Positions 1 through 9,171 of a stretch of DNA of 64,000 nucleotides are shown here, piece by piece. Location of the stretch: NCBI RefSeq assembly GCF_000014185.1, contig NC_008148.1, positions 2,088,001-2,152,000 of the forward strand. The letters run 5' to 3'. How positions within the stretch are numbered: position 1 is the stretch's first letter; every line of letters begins with the position of its first letter. The notes under the pieces were generated by a model that did not search any database, was not told the origin of the DNA, and saw nothing but the letters and a program-made list of their open reading frames with translations. The stretch comes from Rubrobacter xylanophilus DSM 9941. GTDB lineage: Bacteria; Actinomycetota; Rubrobacteria; Rubrobacterales; Rubrobacteraceae. The position numbers and the translations under genes were made by a program.

Positions 1-370
1 CCTTCTGCAGCGCCTCGATCGCCTCTTTTACCCGCAGCAGATGCTCCCCGAAACGCTCCTTCATCTCCTCGTACTTCTCCCTGCCGCGCGGGGTGATGGT
101 GTAGAACCGGCGGCTCCGGGTGTCCGGGTCCTCCCACTCGGCGGTCAGGTAGCCCTTCTCCTCCATCCGCCGCAGCAGCGGGTAGACGGTGTTGGGCGAG
201 ACGCTCATGACCCCGCCGGTGAGCTCCCCGATCTTCCGGATCAGGCTGTTGCCGTACTCGGGGCGCTTGCTGACCAAATGGAGGATGAGCAGGGGGAAGA
301 TGCTCCGGGTCTTGACCTCCCCTATGAAGATCTCCCGCGGCGTCGCCCGCCCGGCCTCCCGCTCACGCAT
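1..370 (-). CDS. PadR-family transcriptional regulator (3' end cut by window edge)
   Basis: The minus-strand reading frame begins with ATG at 370 and is still open at base 1, giving about 123 residues. The N-terminal winged-helix pattern of PadR is clear: a segment with FPLLILHLVSKRPEYG, then SPNTVYPLLRRMEEKGYL, then the wing with RRFYTITPRGREKYEEM. PadR proteins usually repress neighbouring genes in response to small hydrophobic ligands. The start overlaps the last 8 nt of the upstream acyl-CoA synthetase gene, so it is translationally coupled to it and probably controls fatty-acid or aromatic-acid use. The ligand and the C-terminal dimerisation helix cannot be judged because the gene is truncated by the window. 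Confidence 0.85.
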   Translation of the reverse strand, partial: MREREAGRATPREIFIGEVKTRSIFPLLILHLVSKRPEYGNSLIRKIGELTGGVMSVSPNTVYPLLRRMEEKGYLTAEWEDPDTRSRRFYTITPRGREKYEEMKERFGEHLLRVKEAIEALQK

Positions 371-2141
371 AGAGCCTCTCTATGTAACCCCCGTAGCGCC
401 GCTGCACGACCCGGGTCTTGACCTTGAGGGTCGGGGTGAGCTCCCCCGCCTCCTGCGAGAGCTCGCGCGGCAGCAGGGCGACCTTCTTGGGCCGCTCGTA
501 GTCGGCGAACCCCCGCGTGGCCTCCTCGACCTCGCGCTCGATGAGCCGCTGCACGCGCCCGTCCCCGGCGAGCTCCTCGTCGGTCCCCCCCACACCGAGG
601 GTCGCCCGCACGGCCCGGTAGTCGGGGACCACGAGGGCCGAGACGTACTTGCGCCCCTCGCCGACGACCACGGCCTGCGAGATGTGGGGGGCCGTGACCA
701 GCGCGGACTCGATGGGCTGGGGGGCGACGTTCTTGCCGGTGCTGAGCACGATGAGGCTCTTGAGCCGGTCGGTCACGGTGAGGTAGCCGTCCTCGTCGAA
801 GGAGCCGATGTCCCCGGTGCGGAAGAAGCCGTCCTGCGTGAAGGCCTCCTCGGTGGACCGCTCGTCCCGGAAGTACCCCCGCATGACGCTCGGCCCCCGC
901 ACCTGGATCTCCCCCTCCGGGGAGATCCTGACCTCCAAATTGGAGAGCGGCAACCCAACGGTCCCGAAGCGCGGCTTCTCGAGCCGGTTGCAGGCGATGA
1001 CGGGCGAGGTCTCGGTGAGCCCGTAGCCCTCCATGATCTTTATCCCGGCCGCGTAGAAGAACTTCCCCACCTCGGTGTCCAGCTTGGCCCCGCCGGAGAC
1101 GAAGAAGCGCACCCTCCCGCCCACGGCCTCCCTGAGCCGCCGGAAGACGAGCCGGTCGTAGACGGCGAGCGCGGCCCGCAGCGGCAGGCCCGGCCGGCCC
1201 CCCCGGTCCAGAACCTCGTAGCGCCGCCTCCCGGCCGCCACCGCCCGCCCGAAGAGCCAGCGCTTGACCGGCGAACCCCCGGCGACCATGGCCCGCACCC
1301 GGTCGTGCATCTTCTCGTAGAGCCGGGGCACGCTGGGCATGACGGTGGGCCGCACCTCGCGCAGGTTCTCCGGCACCTTCTCCACCGACTCGGCGTAGTA
1401 GACGCTCGCCCCGACGCCGAGCGCGAGAAACTGCCCGCAGGTGCGCTCGAAGACGTGCGAGAGCGGCAGAAAGGAGAGAAAGACGTCCTCCGGGTAGACG
1501 GTGAGCGCGTCCTGGATGCCCTCCAGGTTGGAGAGGATGTTGCCGTGGGTGAGGACGGCCCCCTTGGGCCTCCCGGTCGTCCCGGAGGTGTAGATGATCG
1601 TCGCCACGTCCTCCCGGCCGAGCGAGCGCCAGCCCTCCTCCCAGCCCTCGAGGGGCCGCTCCCGCCCCTCCCGCAGCACCTCCTCAAAGAGGGTGGCCCC
1701 CTCCCCCTCCATCACGACCACGTGCTCCAGCGCCGGAAGCTCCCCCCTCGCCGAGGAGACCCGCCCCAGCAGCTCCCCGTCCTCGACCACGACCACCCGG
1801 GCCTCGCAGTCGGCGAGGATGTGCGCCATCTGCTCCGGCTCCAGCGTCGGGTAGACCGGCACCGTCGCCGCCCCGAGGCTCTGCACCGCGAAGTCGGTCA
1901 CCGCCCACTCGACCCGGTTGCGCGCGATGAGGCCGACCCTGTCCCCCCGGCCGACCCCGAGCCCGGCCAGCCCGGCGGCAAAGTCCCGCACCATCCCGTA
2001 GAGCTCCCCGTAGGAGACGGCCTCCCACCGCCCCCCGACCTTGCGGTGCAGGGCACCCTTGCCCCCGCGCCCCACGGCGTTCCGGTGCAGGGCCTCAACC
2101 AGGTTCCCTATCCCTCCGAGCTCCTCTGCCTCCGGACGCAT
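363..2141 (-). CDS. Long-chain fatty acid-CoA ligase (AMP-forming)
   Basis: A protein of about 592 residues of the ANL adenylating superfamily, which activates fatty acids to acyl-CoA with ATP in the cytoplasm or at the membrane. The phosphate-binding motif YTSGTTGRPKGAV is near residue 190, a GYGLTET adenine-binding motif lies mid-protein, and the hinge region with TGDIGSFDEDGYL precedes a short C-terminal domain. Length and the large insertion resemble FAA1/FadD15-type long-chain ligases. I chose ATG 2141 because AAGGAAGGGG lies just upstream; an earlier ATG at 2159 lacks a ribosome site. It is divergent from an acyl-CoA dehydrogenase and overlaps the padR gene, suggesting a locally regulated fatty-acid degradation unit. 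Confidence 0.92.
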   Translation of the reverse strand: MRPEAEELGGIGNLVEALHRNAVGRGGKGALHRKVGGRWEAVSYGELYGMVRDFAAGLAGLGVGRGDRVGLIARNRVEWAVTDFAVQSLGAATVPVYPTLEPEQMAHILADCEARVVVVEDGELLGRVSSARGELPALEHVVVMEGEGATLFEEVLREGRERPLEGWEEGWRSLGREDVATIIYTSGTTGRPKGAVLTHGNILSNLEGIQDALTVYPEDVFLSFLPLSHVFERTCGQFLALGVGASVYYAESVEKVPENLREVRPTVMPSVPRLYEKMHDRVRAMVAGGSPVKRWLFGRAVAAGRRRYEVLDRGGRPGLPLRAALAVYDRLVFRRLREAVGGRVRFFVSGGAKLDTEVGKFFYAAGIKIMEGYGLTETSPVIACNRLEKPRFGTVGLPLSNLEVRISPEGEIQVRGPSVMRGYFRDERSTEEAFTQDGFFRTGDIGSFDEDGYLTVTDRLKSLIVLSTGKNVAPQPIESALVTAPHISQAVVVGEGRKYVSALVVPDYRAVRATLGVGGTDEELAGDGRVQRLIEREVEEATRGFADYERPKKVALLPRELSQEAGELTPTLKVKTRVVQRRYGGYIERLYA

Positions 2142-2164
2142 CTCACCCCTTCCTTTCACAGAGG

Positions 2165-2196
2165 TTATCAGTTTTGAGTATTATCAATTATGATAA
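2165..2196. promoter_or_regulatory. Palindromic operator in a divergent promoter
   Basis: A perfect inverted repeat TTATCA-ATTA-TGATAA lies at 2181-2196, with a third copy of the half-site TTATCA at 2165-2170. On the plus strand TTATCA (2165-2170), 18 nt and TATGAT (2189-2194) can be read as -35 and -10; on the minus strand GATAAT within the palindrome can be a -10 for the ligase gene. A repressor bound here would block both directions. The AT-rich 40 bp stands out sharply from the GC-rich surroundings. Confidence 0.6.
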
Positions 2197-2255
2197 CATT
2201 TCGTCGACCGGAGGTTGGAAGGAGGTTGCGGGTGCTCACGAGAGCGGAGGGACTG

Positions 2256-3440
2256 ATGAGCGCGACGGACTACTACCTGCTCGACGAGCTTCTCGGCGAG
2301 GAGGAGCGCGAGGTGCGGGAGCGGGTCAGGGCCTTCTGCGAGAAGGAGGTTTTGCCTGTAATAGGCGACTACTGGAACAGGGAGGAGTTTCCCTTCGAGC
2401 TGGTCGGGAAGTTCGCCGACCTCGGGATAGTGGGCGGGGCCATCCGGGGCTACGGCTGTCCCGGGCTCAGCCGGCTCGCCGAGGGGATCGTCGCGGCGGA
2501 GCTGGCGCGGGCCGACGGGAGCATCAACACCTTCTACGGGGTGCACTCCGGGCTTGCGATGGGCACCATAGCCATGCTCGGCAGCGAGGAGCAGAAGCAG
2601 CGGTGGCTCCCCTCCATGGCGCGGATGGAGAAGATAGGGGCCTTCGGGCTCACCGAGCCCGAGCACGGCTCCGACGTGGTGATGCTGGAGACCACCGCCC
2701 GGCGGGAAGGGGACGAGTGGGTGCTCGACGGGCGGAAGAAGTGGATCGGCAACGCCTCCTTCGCCGACCTCGTCATCGTCTGGGCCCGCGACCTCTCCGA
2801 CGGGGAGGTGAAGGGCTTCGTGGTCGAGCGGGAGGAGGCCGGGGAGGCCTTCTCCGCCGAGGTCATAAAGGGCAAGACCGGCAAGCGGGCCGTCTGGCAG
2901 GCCGAGATAGAGCTGCGGGGGGTCAGGGTCCCGCACGAGAACAAGCTGGAGGGGGCCAACTCCTTCAAGGACACCTCCAAGGTGCTCACCGCCACCCGCT
3001 ACGGGGTGGCCTGGGAGGGCGTGGGCCACGCCGTGGCCGCCTACGAGGCCGCCCTGGCCTACGCGAAGGAGCGCAGGATCTTCACCCGGCCGCTGGAGAG
3101 CTACCAGCTCATCCAGAACAAGCTCGCCAACATGCTCTCCGAGATAACCGCCATGCAGCTCATCTGCTTCCGGCTCGCGCAGCTCTTCGAGCAGGGCAAG
3201 ATGACCGGCGGGATGGCCTCCCTGGCCAAGATGCACACCGCCAAGAAGGCCCGGCAGGTGTGCCTCGAGGCCCGCGACATCCTCGGCGGCAACGGGCTGC
3301 TTCTCGAGCACGTCGTCGGCAAGCACCTCGCCGACGTGGAGGTGGTCTACACCTACGAGGGCACCGACATCGTCCAGTCGCTCATCGTGGGGCGCGAGAT
3401 CACGGGCACCCAGGCCTTCGCCCCCTCCCGCGCCGGGTAG
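2256..3440 (+). CDS. Acyl-CoA dehydrogenase, glutaryl-CoA dehydrogenase type
   Basis: A 394-residue FAD enzyme of the acyl-CoA dehydrogenase family. The FAD/substrate signature GAFGLTEPEHGSD is at 128-140, and the C-terminal stretch VVYTYEGTDIVQSLIVGREITG carries the catalytic Glu at about 368 in the TYEGT context typical of glutaryl-CoA dehydrogenases; RYGVAWEGVG near 249 is also typical of that subgroup. The reaction is alpha,beta-dehydrogenation of an acyl-CoA, possibly with decarboxylation if glutaryl-CoA is the substrate. Start chosen at ATG 2256 behind GGAGGGACTG; an upstream ATG at 2190 falls inside the operator palindrome. Divergent from the acyl-CoA ligase. Substrate is not proven by sequence. 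Confidence 0.88.
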   Translation: MSATDYYLLDELLGEEEREVRERVRAFCEKEVLPVIGDYWNREEFPFELVGKFADLGIVGGAIRGYGCPGLSRLAEGIVAAELARADGSINTFYGVHSGLAMGTIAMLGSEEQKQRWLPSMARMEKIGAFGLTEPEHGSDVVMLETTARREGDEWVLDGRKKWIGNASFADLVIVWARDLSDGEVKGFVVEREEAGEAFSAEVIKGKTGKRAVWQAEIELRGVRVPHENKLEGANSFKDTSKVLTATRYGVAWEGVGHAVAAYEAALAYAKERRIFTRPLESYQLIQNKLANMLSEITAMQLICFRLAQLFEQGKMTGGMASLAKMHTAKKARQVCLEARDILGGNGLLLEHVVGKHLADVEVVYTYEGTDIVQSLIVGREITGTQAFAPSRAG

Positions 3441-3451
3441 GAGGAACCGGA

Positions 3452-3480
3452 CCGGGCGTCGGGGGTTTCCCGGCGCCCGG
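3452..3480 (+). terminator. Strong hairpin after the acyl-CoA dehydrogenase gene
   Basis: CCGGGCGTCGGG and CCCGGCGCCCGG form a 12-bp stem with one G-T wobble and a 5-nt loop, starting 11 nt after the stop codon. There is no run of T after it, so termination may be inefficient or use another mechanism. Confidence 0.5.
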
Positions 3481-3576
3481 CTCCCCCCGAGGTTTCCTGC
3501 GCGCGCCGCGCGGGCATCGTAGGATGTGTCCGTCAGGGGTGCCCGCACGCGGAAGAGAGAGGAGGGAGATGCCCGC

Positions 3577-4602
3577 ATGAAGGCCATGAGGCTGCACGAG
3601 ATCGGCAACGGCCCCGCGGGGCTGCGCTACGAGGAGGTGCCGGACCCGCAGCCGGGTCCGGGCGAGACCCTCATACGGCTGCACGCCGCGGCGCTCAACC
3701 GCCGCGACCTCTTCGTCACCTACGGCCAGTACCCCGGGGCCCGGCCCGAGGCGCTCCCGGTCATCCTCGGCTCCGACGGATCGGGCGAGGTCGTGGCCCA
3801 CGGCGACGGCGCGGAGACGCTGCCCCCGGAGGGGAGCGAGGTGATCATCAACCCGGCCCTCCACTGGGGCGAGGACCAGACCAAACCGGGCAGGGAGTAC
3901 CGCATCCTCGGGCTCCCCGACGACGGCACCTTCGCCCAGCTCGTCAAGGTGCCCACGGAGAACGTCTTCCGCAAGCCCGCCCACCTGACCCACGAGCAGG
4001 CGGCCGCCTTCCCGCTCGCCGCCCTCACCGCCTACCGGGCGCTGGTCACCCGCGGCGGGGTGCGGGAGGGCGAGACGGTCGTGATCACCGGGGCGGGCGG
4101 CGGGGTCGCCACCTTCCTGGTGCAGCTCGCCCACGCGCTCGGGGCGAGGGTCTTCGTCACCAGCGGGAGCGACGAGAAGCTCCGGAAGGCCAGGGAGCTC
4201 GGCGCCGAGGGCGGGGTCAACTACCGCTCGGAGAACTGGGCCCGGGAGCTCAAGGAGCTCACCGGCGGCGGCGCCGACCTCTCGGTGGACTCCGTCGGCG
4301 GCGAGGTCTTCAACGCCCTCGTCAGCCTGGCCAAGCCCGGCAGCAGGATCGTCACCTTCGGTGCCACGGCGGGGCCGGTCCCCAAGCTGGTGCTGCCCAG
4401 GATCTTCCTCAAGCACCTCACGGTGCTGGGCACCGCCATGGGCTCCAACGTGGACTTCGAGGGCGCGCTGCAGCTCTACGGGGAGCGCGGCCTGGTCCCG
4501 CTCATAAGCAAGACCTTCGACCTGGAGGAGGCCCGGGAGGCCCTGGAGTTCATGGAGTCCGGCGAGGGGATGGGCAAGATAGTCCTGCGGATACCGCAGT
4601 AG
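3577..4602 (+). CDS. Medium-chain (MDR) NAD(P)H-dependent oxidoreductase
   Basis: A 341-residue zinc-type or quinone-reductase-type alcohol dehydrogenase superfamily member. The N-terminal GroES-like fold includes LNRRDLFVTYGQYPG and the NAD(P)-binding Rossmann motif GAGGGVATFLVQLAHALGA is at about 168-186. The usual catalytic-zinc cysteine and structural-zinc four-cysteine loop are absent, which favours a zinc-independent quinone oxidoreductase or enoyl reductase. It follows the dehydrogenase gene after 136 nt containing a hairpin and a possible -10 (TAGGAT, 3520-3525), so it may have its own transcript. Start is ATG 3577 with GGAGGGAG upstream. Substrate unknown. Confidence 0.85.
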   Translation: MKAMRLHEIGNGPAGLRYEEVPDPQPGPGETLIRLHAAALNRRDLFVTYGQYPGARPEALPVILGSDGSGEVVAHGDGAETLPPEGSEVIINPALHWGEDQTKPGREYRILGLPDDGTFAQLVKVPTENVFRKPAHLTHEQAAAFPLAALTAYRALVTRGGVREGETVVITGAGGGVATFLVQLAHALGARVFVTSGSDEKLRKARELGAEGGVNYRSENWARELKELTGGGADLSVDSVGGEVFNALVSLAKPGSRIVTFGATAGPVPKLVLPRIFLKHLTVLGTAMGSNVDFEGALQLYGERGLVPLISKTFDLEEAREALEFMESGEGMGKIVLRIPQ

Positions 4603-4613
4603 CCGGGTGGGGC

Positions 4614-4654
4614 GCGAAAGGCCGGGGCCCCTTCACGGGGCCCCGGCCTTTCGC
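4614..4654. terminator. Bidirectional intrinsic-type terminator hairpin
   Basis: A perfect 18-bp inverted repeat (4614-4631 with 4637-4654) and a 5-nt TTCAC loop. It lies between the stops of two convergent genes, and each arm is A/T-flanked by AAA or TTT near its base, so it can serve both strands. Confidence 0.85.
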
Positions 4655-4678
4655 CGCTCTTCTTCTTCTGCGGGAGGC

Positions 4679-5959
<1,281 letters not shown>

Positions 5960-5997
5960 CGCGCTCCTTTCTCTCGCCTCCTCCTCCATCTATCTAC

Positions 5998-6027
5998 ATT
6001 ATACACATACGTGCATCATGCACGCAA
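5998..6027 (-). promoter_or_regulatory. aceA promoter with embedded palindromic operator
   Basis: Read on the minus strand: -35 TTGCGT (6022-6027), 18-nt spacer, -10 TATAAT (5998-6003). The perfect palindrome CGTGCAT-C-ATGCACG (6010-6024) fills the spacer and touches the -35, where a bound regulator would compete with RNA polymerase. Predicted transcription start is near 5991, about 32 nt before the start codon. Confidence 0.7.
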
Positions 6028-6155
6028 GGGATGGTCGGCGTTCGCTCTCTTCTCCGGCGCCTTCAGGGGAGGGACCGGCCGGCTCCAGGGTCCGGGGGTG
6101 AGCGGGTCTGTCGCCGGCCGGTATGTAGGGGTGGCAGAGGATGCTTGCTCCCTCG

Positions 6156-7766
<1,611 letters not shown>

Positions 7767-7804
7767 GGCGCTCTTGCTCCTCTCTCTCCGCCTCCACGAC
7801 AGCC

Positions 7805-7833
7805 TGCTAGAGATGCATGAAGACACTCTAGCA
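7805..7833 (-). promoter_or_regulatory. aceB promoter region with dyad
   Basis: A perfect 8-bp dyad TGCTAGAG-N13-CTCTAGCA. On the minus strand it reads TTGCTAGAGT, an extended -10 (TG-C-TAGAGT, -10 at 7825-7830) like those before pfk and the glutaredoxin gene. No convincing -35 is present, as is usual with extended -10 promoters. The dyad symmetry suggests a regulator binds over the promoter. Confidence 0.5.
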
Positions 7834-7858
7834 AGCCGCCGCGCCCGACGCTGGAGAA

Positions 7859-7877
7859 TATTCCGATCTACGGAATA
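7859..7877. promoter_or_regulatory. Palindrome TATTCCG-N5-CGGAATA
   Basis: A perfect 7-bp inverted repeat with 5-nt spacer, 1 nt after the stop of the small minus-strand gene and about 93 nt upstream of the aceB start. There is no T run, so an operator upstream of aceB is more likely than a terminator. The size fits a LysR activator site, and a lysR gene lies 330 bp away. Confidence 0.4.
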
Positions 7878-7878
7878 C

Positions 7879-8082
7879 TTAAGCCGCGGTGTGATCCACC
7901 CCGGACACCCGCGCGGGGCGGACGTAGACGATGGACGAGGTGGGGACGGTCCTCCAGCGGAAGAGCACCTCGTACTCCTCGAAGCCGATCCTGACCCGCT
8001 CCCCTATCTCCGGGGTCCTCTCCTCGTAGCGCCAGTCCAGAACCTCCTCGGTCTGCGGATCCCGGAACTGCACCGTCGTCAT
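7879..8082 (-). CDS. Small protein of unknown function, glyoxylate locus
   Basis: A 67-residue protein rich in acidic and aromatic residues ([33 protein letters not shown]), predicted to be a small beta-rich cytoplasmic protein without membrane segment. A strong ribosome site (GAAGGAGGAGATACG) precedes ATG 8082, so it is very likely expressed. It lies upstream of aceB on the same strand and divergent from lysR. I do not recognise a family; the regular hydrophobic/charged alternation resembles small SH3-like barrels but that is only an impression. Confidence 0.7.
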   Translation of the reverse strand: MTTVQFRDPQTEEVLDWRYEERTPEIGERVRIGFEEYEVLFRWRTVPTSSIVYVRPARVSGVDHTAA

Positions 8083-8176
8083 CGTATCTCCTCCTTCGAA
8101 CGCCGCCTCCTCTCTGTGGGCAGAAAGCCTACCAACCCCCTTGCTATCAGTCCAATCGTTTGCTTGAATCCCAGAA

Positions 8177-8191
8177 ATAGAAGATTTCTAT
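8177..8191. promoter_or_regulatory. Palindrome upstream of lysR
   Basis: ATAGAA-GAT-TTCTAT, a perfect 6-bp inverted repeat 17 nt before the LysR start codon. The spacing could suit autorepression at the lysR promoter. Sequence differs from the aceA and aceB palindromes. Confidence 0.35.
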
Positions 8192-8208
8192 ATCCGTAGG
8201 AGGTAGAG

Positions 8209-9171
8209 GTGCTCTACAGGCAGCTGGAGTGCTTTCTCGCGGTGGCCCGTACGGGGAATCTGAGCCGGGCGGCGGAGGAGATGTACCTCACGCAGCCGAC
8301 GCTGACGGCGCGGCTCAAGGCCCTGGAGGAGGAGCTGGGTGACCAGCTCTTCGTGAGGACGAGCCGCGGGATGCGGCTGACGGAGGCGGGGCGGGAGTTT
8401 CTGCCGTATGCGGAGCGGGTGGTGAGCAGCTTCGAGGAGGGCAAGCGGCGGCTGGAGGAGCTGAGGGGGGCTTCCGGGGGCAAGCTAGTCGTGGGGGCGT
8501 CGCCGGGGGTGGGGACGTACGCGCTGCCGGGGCTTCTGGAGCGGTTCGTGGGGGCGTACCCGAAGGTCAACGTCTCGGTGCGGACCGGCCACTCGGAGGA
8601 CATCCTGGAGATGGTGCTGAGGGAGGAGGTACACCTGGGGCTCACCAGGGAGATGCGGCACCCCGAGGTGGAGAGCGTACCGCTCTACGAGGACGAGCTG
8701 GTGCTGGTGGTGGCGCCGGAGCACCGCTTCACGCAGAGGGGTTCTGCGGGGCTGGCGGAGATAGGCGAGGAGCAGCTCATCCTCTTCGACAACGACTCGA
8801 GCTACTACGAGCAGACGCAGGCGCTGTTCACCAGCGCGGGCATCCGGGAGCTCAGGACGCTGGAGGTGGACAACATCGAGGCGGCCAAGCGGATGGTCGA
8901 GCACCGGCTCGGGATAGCCTTTCTCCCCCGCTCGGCGATAGTCCGGGCGGTTTCGGCGGGGAACCTGGTGCTCATCCGGGTGGAGGACGGCCCGGAGATG
9001 ACCCGCTCCATCGTGGCGCTGCGGCGGCGGGACGCACCGGCCAGCGGGCCGGTGCGGGCGTTTCTGGAGCTGGCCTACGGCATGGCGGAGAGGAAGGAGG
9101 AGCGGACCAAGCTCTCGCCGGCGCTGGCGGCGGAGTTCGAGAACCTGCAACTCATAGACCTGTTCACCTAG
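8209..9171 (+). CDS. LysR-family transcriptional regulator
   Basis: A 320-residue LysR regulator. The N-terminal helix-turn-helix covers residues 1-60 (AVARTGNLSRAAEEMYLTQPTLTARL motif), followed by the linker helix and a periplasmic-binding-like effector domain from about 90, with AIVRAVSAGNLVLI near the end. GTG 8209 is preceded by GTAGGAGGTAGAG. It is divergent from the small gene plus aceB, the classical LysR arrangement in which the regulator controls the neighbouring divergent operon, so control of the glyoxylate shunt is a reasonable inference. Its stop overlaps by 8 bp the stop of the convergent acyltransferase gene. Confidence 0.92.
   Translation: MLYRQLECFLAVARTGNLSRAAEEMYLTQPTLTARLKALEEELGDQLFVRTSRGMRLTEAGREFLPYAERVVSSFEEGKRRLEELRGASGGKLVVGASPGVGTYALPGLLERFVGAYPKVNVSVRTGHSEDILEMVLREEVHLGLTREMRHPEVESVPLYEDELVLVVAPEHRFTQRGSAGLAEIGEEQLILFDNDSSYYEQTQALFTSAGIRELRTLEVDNIEAAKRMVEHRLGIAFLPRSAIVRAVSAGNLVLIRVEDGPEMTRSIVALRRRDAPASGPVRAFLELAYGMAERKEERTKLSPALAAEFENLQLIDLFT

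Noticed and set aside
189-2177. A 662-codon open frame on the plus strand opposite the acyl-CoA ligase
   Set aside because: It has no family motif and is explained by third-position G/C bias of the ligase gene on the other strand; the same holds for the other very long antisense frames (for example 38098-41541 and 53994-57701).
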